Positions 7,816-16,402 of a stretch of DNA of 58,853 nt are shown here, piece by piece; within the stretch, counting starts at the first letter, position 1, and the number at the start of each line of letters is the position of its first letter. Under the pieces are notes generated by a model. That model was not told the origin of the DNA. It saw only the letters and a list, made by a program, of their open reading frames with translations, and did not search any database. The stretch lies in contig CARBGY010000007.1 in NCBI GenBank assembly GCA_948945085.1, positions 1 to 58,853 of the forward strand. Direction: 5' to 3'. Made by a program: the position numbers and the translations under genes. Source of the DNA: an uncultured Candidatus Saccharibacteria bacterium. GTDB lineage: Bacteria > Patescibacteriota > Saccharimonadia > Saccharimonadales > Saccharimonadaceae.

Positions 7816-10164
7816 ATGAAAATAACTAAACAAAATCTTATGAAAGGACGATTCGCTTCGGTTGCACGAGTGGTCGCTTGTGCTTCGTTTTTGGTACTTA
7901 CCATTATCGGAGTATCATCCTTAGTTAAAGCGATGTCATTAGAAGCCATTGCCAACGAAAACGGAATTCCATCTATCTGGCAAGCCGCTTCTCTTGGCAA
8001 TCCAGAAACAATTACCATTCCAATTACATATTGGGACCAACGTGAAGATGATTGTAATGATCCCGACCGCCAATTCGAGTGGTCGCTCTGTCGTTTGTAT
8101 GCTAAAGGGATCATTCGCGACGTAGTTAAAAGTCAGCTTGGTAGTGATGGTCTTCCGGTACCAACATATAATAATAACGTCGACGCCTGGAATGCTTATC
8201 ACGATGTCTTTACCGCGAACGTGATTGGTAATGATCCAGTTTTACCAACCGATAATTTCTATCGTTGGTTCCATGAAACTTACGATGAAACTGGTAAACA
8301 ATTATCCAAGCGCTATGACCGTGAAATTGTCTTCCATCGTTCCGGCAACAACTCTTACGAATACGGTAGCAAAGGTACTTTCCCACTCGATGATGTAGAC
8401 TTTTCGAATGCAGATTCTGCTACAGCAACCGGTCATAATTTTCATTTCACTGCCCATATGGCTATTCCAATGAAAATCTCTGCTAATGGTAGTGAGGAAT
8501 TTTGGTTTAGTGGTGATGATGATGTATGGGTATTCCTAAATGGTCAACTCGTACTTGATCTCGGCGGTTTACACATGGATACCGAAGGAAGTTTCCATAT
8601 TGATGCTAACGGAAACGTCATATCTACCGTAAATAACGTAGCTGACGCTGCGTGTCGTCAAGAAAAAGTCTTCAACCCTCAAGATATTGGTTATGATACT
8701 TATAATAGCCAGGTCGAAAATGCCTGTCCCCGTTCACCTGTCACTACCACATTTAACACGAATTTCAAAAGTGGCGACGTAGTAAACCTTGATTTCTTTT
8801 ATGCCGAGCGTAGCACGAGCGAGTCGAATACACGTATCAATATTTACAACATGAACTGGCCAATCTCGGCGGATAGCGATATTGAAGCAAAGGTTATTGG
8901 CAAAATCGATGATACTTCTAAAAATTTAGTTGAATTTACAACTAGTATCACCAATCGTGATCCACTTCAACCACTTGATCTAGAACGATTAGCTGCCTAT
9001 ATTACAGAGAAAACTGATCAAGGAACAACTCAAGGCTTCTTGCCACTTGACGAAACAACTCTTTGGTACACGACGACTCCAAATGATGATAGCTCTTGGC
9101 AGCCAGTAAAAATCACTGCTCCTTCAAACACTACAGACGGTTTTAATCTTGAAACTCCACTACGTATGTCTCCAGCAGGCACAACTGGCGATACGCTTTA
9201 CTTCCGCTATTATGGTGAAACTAGTGAAAATTCTGGTACTATGACCAGTGTAATTAGCTACTACACTTCACTAAACGGTAATAGCGGAGTTACTTATGAC
9301 TATGACGACGTAAGCTATGAGGGGAAACCGTCCGAACAACCGACCCCCGAACATAACGTTACAATTAAATATATTTACGCTGAAGATAAATCGCCAGCAG
9401 CTGATGATTTCACTGGAACTTTCAAGAAGGGTCAAGAATTTGAAATTCCTTCTCCAGGGATTGATGGGTATACTCCAAATATCAAAGTCGTGACTGGCGA
9501 AATGGGCGATGAAGATTTGACATATATCGTTGAGTATACTATTACTACGACTGTTACACCTGACCCAGCAAAACATACCGTGACGATTCATTACGTGTAT
9601 GAGGATGGCACACCTGCTGCTGATACTTACGTCGAAGAGTTTGAGCCTGGTTCCGAGTTTGAGGTTCTGTCGCCAGAAATTGAAGGACACACTCCTGATC
9701 AAGATAAGATCAGCGACACCGTTACGGATAGCGATCTTGAATATATCGTTCGTTACAAGAAAAATGATGACGTAGTTCCAGGACCTACAGATCCAGATCC
9801 TACAGACCCAGACACTCCTGACACTCCGGATTTGCCGAATATTCCAACTATTCCAGGATCAAACATTATCGATGGTGATATCCCATATCTCCCACCACTT
9901 GGTGAAATCTCCTTCGTGCCTAACACCGGAATTATTAGCGATGCAGTTGCTGCAGTATTCTCAGATTCGTTTGCTAGTGTAGTCTTATCCCAAGGCTTTG
10001 TTATGGTAATGTTACTTATCTTCTCTGGTTCATTCGCAACTTACTTCTCATTCCGAAAGTATATGGATCTAGAAATGGCAGCGGCAACTGCAAAGGCTAA
10101 AAGTAGAAAAGCTATATCCAAAAAGACAGTTACTAAAAACCAAAAAGTTACACGTAAAAAATAG
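7816..10164 (+). CDS. Large exported fibro-slime (PA14-like) surface protein with MucBP-like repeats
   Basis: A signal-anchor (about residues 18-40) is followed by a fibro-slime domain at ~130-355, recognised by SGDDDVWVFLNGQLVLDLGG and DLDFFYAERSTSESNTRI-like signatures; related PA14 folds bind carbohydrate. A beta-rich region and two ~65-residue repeats follow (about 510-655; HNVTIKYIYAEDKSPAADDF and HTVTIHYVYEDGTPAADTY), each resembling MucBP modules. A Pro/Asp/Thr linker (TDPDPTDPDTPDTPD) leads to FVPNTG, a hydrophobic helix and a Lys-rich tail, the layout of a cell-wall or membrane-anchored adhesin. A terminator follows directly. Adhesion to a host bacterium is inferred. Confidence 0.87.
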   Translation: MKITKQNLMKGRFASVARVVACASFLVLTIIGVSSLVKAMSLEAIANENGIPSIWQAASLGNPETITIPITYWDQREDDCNDPDRQFEWSLCRLYAKGIIRDVVKSQLGSDGLPVPTYNNNVDAWNAYHDVFTANVIGNDPVLPTDNFYRWFHETYDETGKQLSKRYDREIVFHRSGNNSYEYGSKGTFPLDDVDFSNADSATATGHNFHFTAHMAIPMKISANGSEEFWFSGDDDVWVFLNGQLVLDLGGLHMDTEGSFHIDANGNVISTVNNVADAACRQEKVFNPQDIGYDTYNSQVENACPRSPVTTTFNTNFKSGDVVNLDFFYAERSTSESNTRINIYNMNWPISADSDIEAKVIGKIDDTSKNLVEFTTSITNRDPLQPLDLERLAAYITEKTDQGTTQGFLPLDETTLWYTTTPNDDSSWQPVKITAPSNTTDGFNLETPLRMSPAGTTGDTLYFRYYGETSENSGTMTSVISYYTSLNGNSGVTYDYDDVSYEGKPSEQPTPEHNVTIKYIYAEDKSPAADDFTGTFKKGQEFEIPSPGIDGYTPNIKVVTGEMGDEDLTYIVEYTITTTVTPDPAKHTVTIHYVYEDGTPAADTYVEEFEPGSEFEVLSPEIEGHTPDQDKISDTVTDSDLEYIVRYKKNDDVVPGPTDPDPTDPDTPDTPDLPNIPTIPGSNIIDGDIPYLPPLGEISFVPNTGIISDAVAAVFSDSFASVVLSQGFVMVMLLIFSGSFATYFSFRKYMDLEMAAATAKAKSRKAISKKTVTKNQKVTRKK

Positions 10165-10183
10165 CCCTTTCCGCCCAAAAGTT

Positions 10184-10216
10184 AATGGTAGCCTACAAAT
10201 AGGCTACCATTTTTTA
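10184..10216 (+). terminator. Rho-independent terminator after the fibro-slime gene
   Basis: An 11-bp stem (AATGGTAGCCT / AGGCTACCATT) with a 6-nt loop is followed by six T residues. Confidence 0.9.
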
Positions 10217-10336
10217 TCCCCTTATGCTTGCCCAAAACATATTTCTTTGCTATGATAGACAAAGCTCCTCGAAGTCGGTCGATCGGCTGATATATTCAGA
10301 CGCTTCTCGAGGAACAGTATTTAAACAGGAGAATCA

Positions 10337-10435
10337 ATGCGTATTAAGCCGAAACGCAAGCAAACTACCCGCCGTGAGCCGCCTTTTCCGCCGGCCCCCT
10401 GGCAAGAGTTTATTGAAATTAAGCCTAAGATGTAA
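10337..10435 (+). CDS. Putative 32-aa basic proline-rich small protein
   Basis: MRIKPKRKQTTRREPPFPPA begins the peptide, which has 9 Lys/Arg in its first 15 residues and ends WQEFIEIKPKM. AGGAG sits 6 nt before the ATG. The unit is self-contained: a TATGAT -10 box at about 10249-10256, a ~90-nt leader whose ends pair (TCCTCGA at 10266 with TCGAGGA at 10307), the ORF, and then a strong terminator. No homologue is recognised. It could be a small RNA-binding protein or a dual-function sRNA. A longer overlapping frame from 10224 lacks a ribosome-binding site. Confidence 0.5.
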   Translation: MRIKPKRKQTTRREPPFPPAPWQEFIEIKPKM

Positions 10436-10459
10436 ATAGCATCTTAGCCCATACGCATC

Positions 10460-10490
10460 AGCCCCGTATATATTATATACGGGGCTTCTT
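10460..10490 (+). terminator. Rho-independent terminator after the 32-aa ORF
   Basis: The stem AGCCCCGTATAT / ATATACGGGGCT is followed by TCTT. It closes the small-protein unit and may also serve the convergent DsbA-like gene. Confidence 0.75.
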
Positions 10491-10519
10491 GAATCTTTAA
10501 ATCTTCACTATATTCTAAA

Positions 10520-11266
10520 TTACTTTTTCTCTCCCATTGCCTCGAGTTTTGCGTCAATCTTCGCTCTTAGTTCATCCAAGAACACATCCATGTCCTTTAA
10601 AGTCTGCGTCTCTTCGTTACGATTATCCATTAACTCTCCGTCAATATAGAACATTGGCGTCCAAGCATCTTCCACGCCGTCTCCATCAGTCACAAAATCA
10701 TAAATACCCCGATCAAATTCAATCTTCTTTGCCACCTCTTTACTATTCATATCACTACGAAACTTCTCTAAGTCCCCCTTGCCATCGCTCACCTGCTCAA
10801 AATAATTCTCAAACTGTTGTTGCCGAGTCGCAGCGTCCGAATAATACCATTCGTTCTGATTCGCATAGAGTAAATCCTTATACTCCTTCCAATAACCCTG
10901 CAATGCCGCCGCATTCGCTGCCGAAGTCGCCGCCGTACCATTTGGATGATAAGACATCACATAGGTCCGAAATACCACCGCGACCTTCCCATCATATTCT
11001 TCAATTAATTTATTAATATATGGATTCGTAGGAGCACATGCCGTACACTGATAATCACCATACTCAATAATTTTCACCGGCGCATTCGGATCTCCATCAA
11101 TATTTTCAGCAAAGTTCCCGCTATTTTCATCCGCCACAATTACATCGGTTAAATCATATTGAGTATAATCAATTGGTCCTTGCGAATTCTGCCAAAGACT
11201 TACTCCAATCAAAATCGCAAAAGCCGCCACCAAAACACCAGCAATAATCCCCGTCTTTTTATCCAT
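10520..11266 (-). CDS. Membrane-anchored DsbA-like thiol-disulfide oxidoreductase
   Basis: A signal-anchor at residues 5-25 places the protein outside the membrane. A thioredoxin-fold DsbA domain follows: APVKIIEYGDYQCTAC carries the redox CxxC motif (C74-T-A-C77), and TPMFYIDG holds the cis-Pro loop. At 248 aa it matches the DsbA_2 / thioredoxin_4 proteins common in Gram-positives and CPR. The start is the ATG with GGAGGCGAT just upstream rather than a frame-open position 69 bp earlier. It likely oxidises or isomerises cysteines of exported proteins, some of which (for example at 15.8 kb) are cysteine-rich. Confidence 0.92.
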   Translation of the reverse strand: MDKKTGIIAGVLVAAFAILIGVSLWQNSQGPIDYTQYDLTDVIVADENSGNFAENIDGDPNAPVKIIEYGDYQCTACAPTNPYINKLIEEYDGKVAVVFRTYVMSYHPNGTAATSAANAAALQGYWKEYKDLLYANQNEWYYSDAATRQQQFENYFEQVSDGKGDLEKFRSDMNSKEVAKKIEFDRGIYDFVTDGDGVEDAWTPMFYIDGELMDNRNEETQTLKDMDVFLDELRAKIDAKLEAMGEKK

Positions 11267-11298
11267 ATCGCCTCCAAAAATCCTTTTATTAACTATGT

Positions 11299-11304
11299 TA
11301 TAAT
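11299..11304 (+). promoter_or_regulatory. -10 box of a probably leaderless CBS-protein mRNA
   Basis: TATAAT preceded by TG at -15 (TGTTATAAT) ends 9 bp before the ATG of the CBS gene, and no Shine-Dalgarno fits in between. Confidence 0.6.
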
Positions 11305-11313
11305 AAGTATAGC

Positions 11314-12195
11314 ATGAATAAGAATAAACCAACATTAAAAAGCTTCGGAAAAACTCTCGTACGCAGCTTGAAAAAAATCTGGCATTGGCTAAAGACTTCT
11401 TATCGTGCCGTCAAAATTAATTTTCTAACTGGCTTCACTAATTGGATCGATCCTAAACTCGCCAAATATCGTACTCCTAGCAGCAAAAATCGTACTCTTA
11501 GCGCCGCTTATCATTCCTCCACTTCCGAAAAGCTTACTCAGCCCCAAAACCCTAATTTTACAGGGGTAAATTCGGAACCCAAAAATCATACTCCTAAAAC
11601 AACTGAACTTCACCCTACAAATACTAATCTTACTCCCGATTCCGAACATTATACTCCAAAATCCGTTGAAGAATTTCTCACCATCCTCAAACAAACTCCA
11701 CGCTCCGTTTTAAGTCCTCGCGAGCGTCATGTTATTGCCACCATTATGAATTTTCCAAACGTCCGTGTCCATGAAATCATGCTCCCCAAAACCGCTATTA
11801 CTTATGTTCGTGACGACGAAGTACTCGGTCCACTTACCCTTGACCGCCTCTATCATTCTGGCTACCAACATTTCCCAGTCATCAACGATAGCCGTCGTAT
11901 CATCGGTCTTATTCATACTACCGCTCTAAACAGTCTCGAAATTAAAGAAACTAGCCGTGCTATCGACATCCTTGATCCTAAAGTCTATTACCTCCGCGAA
12001 GATTACACTCTAAATCAAGCCCTCGCCGCCTTCTTACGTACTAATTGCTATTTCTTTTTAGTCATAGATCGCTTTGAGCGTATTGTTGGCATGCTAACTT
12101 ATCAAATGATTATTGATTATCTTCTTGGTGAAACCCCAAGCGACAATTTCGATCGTGATGCCGATCGTCTCGCTGTCGCTAAACGTAAACTCTAA
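11314..12195 (+). CDS. CBS-domain-pair protein (CorC/CNNM-type, without transporter domain)
   Basis: Residues ~130-275 contain two CBS repeats: VREIMLPKTAI-like VHEIMLPKTAITYV, HFPVINDSRRIIGLIH, then VYYLREDYTLNQALAAF and FLVIDRFERIVGMLTY. Such pairs bind adenosyl nucleotides. The N-terminal ~110 residues are basic and low in complexity, and no DUF21 membrane domain is present, so this is a free regulatory module related to hemolysin/CorC proteins. It is divergently transcribed from the DsbA-like gene. The effector and partner are unknown. Confidence 0.8.
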   Translation: MNKNKPTLKSFGKTLVRSLKKIWHWLKTSYRAVKINFLTGFTNWIDPKLAKYRTPSSKNRTLSAAYHSSTSEKLTQPQNPNFTGVNSEPKNHTPKTTELHPTNTNLTPDSEHYTPKSVEEFLTILKQTPRSVLSPRERHVIATIMNFPNVRVHEIMLPKTAITYVRDDEVLGPLTLDRLYHSGYQHFPVINDSRRIIGLIHTTALNSLEIKETSRAIDILDPKVYYLREDYTLNQALAAFLRTNCYFFLVIDRFERIVGMLTYQMIIDYLLGETPSDNFDRDADRLAVAKRKL

Positions 12196-12221
12196 CCTCA
12201 TCATAAAATCGAAAGGAAATT

Positions 12222-12584
12222 ATGTCTAGAACTGTCAAAACTAAAACACTCCAAAATACGCGACTCGCCACCAACTATGGTGGGTGGACATATTGTGATA
12301 AATGCCAAGAGAATATCGGTTATCTCTGTTATGCAACTTATGATGAAATCAATTTTGAATATCAGTGCCAATGTGGCAATCACGGTAAAATTAACATTAA
12401 TTTTGAAGATAGTCAGACCGGTCATCCATGCGAAAAGCCACTTACCATAATTAAAAATCGTCTTTGCTGTAGTGATGACGAATCACCACTTATAACCATC
12501 CTCGAAAAGAAACTTTTGAATTATCAACTCGAAATTACTTGTAAGGTCTGTCATAAAGCTTATCGACAAACCAAAACGTCATAA
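12222..12584 (+). CDS. Small cysteine-rich protein, probable zinc ribbon
   Basis: This 120-aa protein has paired cysteines in CDKCQENIGYLC, CQCGNH and a C-terminal CKVCHKAY, consistent with one or two zinc ribbons. AAAGGA lies 6 nt before the ATG. No family is recognised. It follows the CBS gene by 26 bp and precedes radA, which has its own promoter. A nucleic-acid or chaperone role is possible but not shown. It is notable in a window where several other zinc sites have been lost. Confidence 0.65.
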   Translation: MSRTVKTKTLQNTRLATNYGGWTYCDKCQENIGYLCYATYDEINFEYQCQCGNHGKININFEDSQTGHPCEKPLTIIKNRLCCSDDESPLITILEKKLLNYQLEITCKVCHKAYRQTKTS

Positions 12585-12640
12585 AACATAACCACTTACA
12601 TTTCATCATCCGCTAAGCAGGCGCTACGACGAAAATATGC

Positions 12641-12646
12641 TATAAT
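12641..12646 (+). promoter_or_regulatory. Extended -10 box of a leaderless radA mRNA
   Basis: TGCTATAAT ends 6 bp before the radA ATG. There is no space for a leader or a Shine-Dalgarno. Confidence 0.65.
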
Positions 12647-12652
12647 CATCAC

Positions 12653-14008
12653 ATGGCTAAATCACATATGCTATTTTCTTGCCAACAATGCGGCGCAACC
12701 TATAAAAACTGGACCGGTCGCTGCAACAAATGTGGCGCTTGGAGTTCGCTCATCCAACAATTTGACGATGATAGCCGTGAAGAAAAATCCGCCGTCGGCC
12801 GCAGCCAAATATCCGGCCGCGAACTCAACTTCGTTTCCATTAAGGATCTCTCGACTTCCGATGAAAAAAACCGTCTTTCTACCGGCTTTGACGACCTAAA
12901 CATCGTACTCGGTGGCGGCATTCTCCCTGGTTCTGTCATGCTCCTCGCCGGCCAACCTGGTATCGGAAAATCGACCATCCTAATGCAAATTTGCGCCGAA
13001 GTCGCTAAGACTAAAAACGTCCTCTACGTTTCCGGTGAGGAATCCGCCGGCCAAGTCAAACTCCGCGCTATCCGACTTGGCGCCGAATCGGACAACTTAA
13101 AATTCGCTAGCTCCACCAGTGCCAACGACATCGCAAAAACCATCGAAACCGGCGGTTTCGATCTCGTGATTGTCGACTCTATCCAAACCTTAACCATTGC
13201 CGAAATCGCCTCTGCTCCAGGTGGTATTTCCCAGGTTACCAACTGTGGCAACCTCATCATTCGCGCCGCCAAAATTTCCGAAACCGCTGTCATCATCGTT
13301 GGCCATGTTACCAAAGAGGGAACTTTAGCCGGTCCAAAAATCCTCGAACATCTTGTCGATGTTGTTCTGAACTTCGAAGGAGACCGTTACGGTGGTTTTA
13401 AAATCATCCGTGCCATTAAAAACCGTTTTGGTTCCACCACTGAAGCTGCTATTTTCGAAATGAACCAACAAGGCCTCACTGAAGTCGAAAACCCTTCCGC
13501 CGCCCTCCTCGCCGAACGCCAAAACACCGACGGCTCCATTATTCTTGCAACTCTGGAAGGCACTCGCCCAATCCTCGTCGAAATCCAAGCCTTAGTTACT
13601 CCAACCAACTTTGGCTACCCAAAGCGCACCGCTTCTGGTTTCGATCTTAACCGTCTGAATCTCCTTATCGCCGTCATCGAGCGTCGCACTAAGCTAAAAC
13701 TTAACGATAAAGATGTCTTTATTAACGTTGTCGGTGGCCTCCGTCTCCAAGATTCCGCCGCCGACCTTGCCATCTGTCTTGCTATCGCTTCCGCCGTCGC
13801 TGGTCGCAAACTCTCTGAAGACTTCGTCGTCTTTGGCGAAGTCGGCCTCGGCGGGGAAGTACGCTCTGCTTTTCGTCCCGATCAACGCATTTCCGAAGCG
13901 AAAAAACTCGGTTTTGCCCACGCCATTGCCCCCTCTACCGTTAAAGACAAGTTCGTCATTCCCGTTAAAGACCTCAGAACTACCCTCATCGAGTACGTTA
14001 ATGAATAA
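12653..14008 (+). CDS. radA: DNA repair protein RadA (Sms)
   Basis: RadA is a RecA-like DnaB-type branch-migration helicase that processes recombination intermediates. In order: N-terminal C4 zinc finger (CQQCGATYKNWTGRCNKCG, residues 9-28), Walker A GQPGIGKST at ~100-108, the RadA-specific KNRFG motif at ~255, and a C-terminal Lon-protease-like domain (from ~300). At 451 aa it is full length. It is followed 31 bp later by ruvC with its own Shine-Dalgarno, so both recombination genes are likely one transcript. Confidence 0.98.
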   Translation: MAKSHMLFSCQQCGATYKNWTGRCNKCGAWSSLIQQFDDDSREEKSAVGRSQISGRELNFVSIKDLSTSDEKNRLSTGFDDLNIVLGGGILPGSVMLLAGQPGIGKSTILMQICAEVAKTKNVLYVSGEESAGQVKLRAIRLGAESDNLKFASSTSANDIAKTIETGGFDLVIVDSIQTLTIAEIASAPGGISQVTNCGNLIIRAAKISETAVIIVGHVTKEGTLAGPKILEHLVDVVLNFEGDRYGGFKIIRAIKNRFGSTTEAAIFEMNQQGLTEVENPSAALLAERQNTDGSIILATLEGTRPILVEIQALVTPTNFGYPKRTASGFDLNRLNLLIAVIERRTKLKLNDKDVFINVVGGLRLQDSAADLAICLAIASAVAGRKLSEDFVVFGEVGLGGEVRSAFRPDQRISEAKKLGFAHAIAPSTVKDKFVIPVKDLRTTLIEYVNE

Positions 14009-14039
14009 TCCTCACAACAACTAACAAAGGAGCTTCCCA

Positions 14040-14522
14040 ATGAAAATTCTCGGCATCGATCCCGGCACTGGCATCTGTGGTTTTGGTATTATCGAAGGTA
14101 AAAAAGCCCTCGACTATGGCGTCATCACTACTCCTCCCCATACACCTCTGCCCGACCGTCTCGAGGACATATATAATTCACTCCATGAAATTATCGACAC
14201 CAACCACCCCGACGTCATGGCAATCGAAAAACTCTTCTTCAAACAAAATATCACAACCGGCATCTCCGTTGCCGAAGCGCGAGGTGTTTGCCTCCTCGTC
14301 GCCAAACAATATCGACTACCAATCTTTGAATATGCCCCTAACCAAATCAAAATGGCCATCTCTGGAGACGGCCATGCTCATAAACATCAAATGCAAGAAA
14401 TGGTTCGACTTCACCTCGGTCTAAAAACCATTCCTAAGCCCGACGATGCCGCTGACGCCCTGGCCGTCGCCATCGTTCACTCCTTCGTTGCTCAAACTTT
14501 AGTAGCTAATACAACCCAATAA
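14040..14522 (+). CDS. ruvC: Holliday junction resolvase RuvC
   Basis: RuvC cuts Holliday junctions symmetrically together with RuvAB. The RNase-H-like fold starts MKILGIDPGTGICGFG with catalytic Asp7; Glu in AIEKLFF (~64) and the C-terminal DDAADALAVA pair complete the active site. At 160 aa it is the normal length. AAAGGAG lies 9 nt before the ATG. It is downstream of radA; ruvA lies 1.9 kb further on the same strand, separated by small membrane-protein genes. Confidence 0.97.
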   Translation: MKILGIDPGTGICGFGIIEGKKALDYGVITTPPHTPLPDRLEDIYNSLHEIIDTNHPDVMAIEKLFFKQNITTGISVAEARGVCLLVAKQYRLPIFEYAPNQIKMAISGDGHAHKHQMQEMVRLHLGLKTIPKPDDAADALAVAIVHSFVAQTLVANTTQ

Positions 14523-14565
14523 CTATCCTAGATAGATTGCGCTATCAGCCATCAAATAATAAAAA

Positions 14566-14594
14566 GACCGCCGACCGATAACGGCCGACGGTTT
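14566..14594. terminator. Bidirectional terminator between ruvC and a small membrane-protein gene
   Basis: ACCGCCGACC and GGCCGACGGT form a stem with one G-U pair around a short loop. It is flanked by A-rich and TTTGAC sequence, and the two neighbouring genes converge on it. Confidence 0.65.
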
Positions 14595-14603
14595 GACTAT
14601 TGC

Positions 14604-14798
14604 CTATTTCTCATTCTGCCTTGATACTAAACGTGCCAATTCTACAAAGAGTGTCGCTCCGCCTATTGCTAGAGCTATAAACGCTTTTAAACACTTCGTA
14701 GAAATCTCGCCTGCAGCCTTACTAGCTGCCGCCAAAGCCACAAACGACACCGCTCCTGCTACCGCCGAAACAACATAAGCCTTATACAGCTTTTGCAT
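14604..14798 (-). CDS. Small membrane protein, two predicted helices
   Basis: This 64-aa protein has two hydrophobic, Ala-rich stretches (about 8-30 and 36-57) and a charged tail (SRQNEK). The start is the ATG preceded by AAAGGGGGTGAG; an in-frame TTG 18 bp upstream overlaps that Shine-Dalgarno. A near-consensus promoter (TTGACT-17-TATAAT) lies about 50 bp upstream. It is not recognised. It is transcribed divergently from another membrane-protein gene. Confidence 0.65.
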   Translation of the reverse strand: MQKLYKAYVVSAVAGAVSFVALAAASKAAGEISTKCLKAFIALAIGGATLFVELARLVSRQNEK

Positions 14799-14845
14799 CT
14801 TCTCACCCCCTTTCAATTTAAAGTTCTAGTATAACTCGCCCTTTC

Positions 14846-14921
14846 ATTATAGCACACTACAACAAAAAAGTCAATCATTACCCTATTTTCTATTGACTTT
14901 TTACATTAACTATGCTATACT
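14846..14921. promoter_or_regulatory. Divergent promoter pair for two membrane-protein genes
   Basis: The minus-strand promoter is TTGACT-17-TATAAT (14846-14874) and reads into the 64-aa gene. The plus-strand promoter is TTGACT-17-TATACT (14893-14921) and reads towards the 168-aa gene with a ~145-nt leader. The -35 boxes lie back to back, only 18 bp apart. Confidence 0.75.
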
Positions 14922-15069
14922 GAAAGTATAAGCCACAAGTCACTTTCAAAATCTTTAGAAACACATTTGTTGTACATTGAAAGGTAGGTGAACCATATTA
15001 TGAATTAGTTTTAGCATGTTCTGTATCTCGTTCTTCAACATTTCTACTTCAAAGGAGGAACTAAATTCT

Positions 15070-15576
15070 ATGCATTTGTCAACGTTACTACCATTTCTCA
15101 TCTTATACATAGCTTTCATCGAGGTCGAAACCAAAAAGCTTAATTTTATCGGAGGATACACGTGTAGAGTAATCATATGCATAAGATTACTAAAAACCGG
15201 TTGCTTCAAGCACTGTCTAAAAGACAAAGCGTACTGTATCAATTATCAGCGAAACCTACGGCAACCTGAACGCCAGGCCCAATTTGACCAAATCATCAAT
15301 AGAAACAACTGTAGGGATTATTTTATGCTACAATACTATCTCACCATGTGTAGTCTCTGGCTAGCATATGCCATCGTAGCGATCATCTCAAGTATCATTT
15401 GTTGGCCAAATATTTCTTATTTAGTCATCCAAATCTACTTAGGCTGCTTTTTCGCCTGGCGTTGTTGGCAAGATGCTAAAGAAACTATGCAAGAATTTTT
15501 CGATCTGTTCGATGATATTGATGCAACAACCAAAAACACGCTCGATCTCATCAATTCTCAGTTCTCAAAGAAATAA
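15070..15576 (+). CDS. Integral membrane protein of unknown function
   Basis: This 168-aa protein has a first hydrophobic segment near the N-terminus and two more in the middle (YYLTMCSLWLAYAIVAIISS and YLVIQIYLGCFFAWRC). An acidic, helical C-terminal tail follows (EFFDLFDDIDATTKNTLDLI). It is rich in cysteine. The start is the ATG 11 nt after AAAGGAGGA; the frame is open further upstream but with no start signal. A terminator follows. No family is recognised; the divergent neighbour is also a small membrane protein. Confidence 0.6.
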   Translation: MHLSTLLPFLILYIAFIEVETKKLNFIGGYTCRVIICIRLLKTGCFKHCLKDKAYCINYQRNLRQPERQAQFDQIINRNNCRDYFMLQYYLTMCSLWLAYAIVAIISSIICWPNISYLVIQIYLGCFFAWRCWQDAKETMQEFFDLFDDIDATTKNTLDLINSQFSKK

Positions 15577-15627
15577 ATAGTCAGCAAGTATCTCGCCATT
15601 GTCACCGTTAAAACCTACCATCCCCGA

Positions 15628-15660
15628 GCCTCCGATCTAATCGGAGGCCTTTTGCTTTTT
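15628..15660 (+). terminator. Rho-independent terminator
   Basis: The stem GCCTCCGAT / ATCGGAGGC is followed by TTTTGCTTTTT and closes the membrane-protein transcript. Confidence 0.88.
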
Positions 15661-15773
15661 ACATACAATAAAATCCATAATTTCAACCTAAATTCAAGCT
15701 TTCATCATGACTCCTCTCGTCCTTCCAAAGCGCTATTTTTTATGCTACAATAGATACAAATTCAAGGAGGTTT

Positions 15774-16376
15774 ATGAACAAAAAACTCAACATTCTCTTC
15801 GGCTTCGCGTTTAGTTTTGCGCTTAGCACACTGCTCGTTTTGCCAACTTTTGCCGAATCGAACATCAGCCCATCAGTCTCTCATGGCACCATTTCCGAAA
15901 TTCCTAATTACGATGATGATATTATGCCTATCTCCGAAGATGACGAAGTAACCCCAATCAACGATGAATCCGCCCCCAACAACACCACCGAAGACACCAC
16001 TACTTACATCGAATGCCGCGGTAATAATGAACGTTCTTACTGTAGTAACGAATACGTTTGTTTTCCCAATTCCGACGGAACCCAGGGTTTAACCTGCGCC
16101 TATGCCGCCACTAATAACGATCAACTACCCGAAACCTACTGTATTGAGGATGAGAATGGTGAGCGTATCTGCGGTCGTCATGACGTTTTCCAAAACATTA
16201 TCGATGAGGGAACTTCCGGCGAGGGAGAGGTAATCTGCGCAACTCCCGGTGAACCTGGCTGCGAAGATTCGGATTCTGAACTCTGGCCACTTATCCTCTC
16301 ACTTTCCGCACTAGGAGCTACAATCCTCTTTGTCATCATTATCAATCTTTTCGGTCACCATTCTAAAAAACGTTAA
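15774..16376 (+). CDS. Exported cysteine-rich protein with C-terminal membrane helix
   Basis: A signal peptide (about residues 1-27, ending TFAES) leads to an acidic, Ser/Thr/Pro-rich segment. An extracellular part with eight or more cysteines follows (ECRGNNERSYCSNEYVCFP, CAYAATNN, CIEDENGERICG, CATPGEPGC). A transmembrane helix (LWPLILSLSALGATILFVII) and a His/Lys tail close the protein. AAGGAGG precedes the ATG. The cysteines suggest disulfides made by the DsbA-like protein at 10.5 kb (inference). The family is unknown. It lies 26 bp before ruvA. Confidence 0.7.
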   Translation: MNKKLNILFGFAFSFALSTLLVLPTFAESNISPSVSHGTISEIPNYDDDIMPISEDDEVTPINDESAPNNTTEDTTTYIECRGNNERSYCSNEYVCFPNSDGTQGLTCAYAATNNDQLPETYCIEDENGERICGRHDVFQNIIDEGTSGEGEVICATPGEPGCEDSDSELWPLILSLSALGATILFVIIINLFGHHSKKR

Positions 16377-16402
16377 TCTTATTCATACTTAAGGAACTCA
16401 CT

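Noticed and set aside
10224..10439. 71-codon frame overlapping the 32-aa ORF
   Set aside because: It has no Shine-Dalgarno, covers the promoter and leader hairpin, and its composition is not protein-like.
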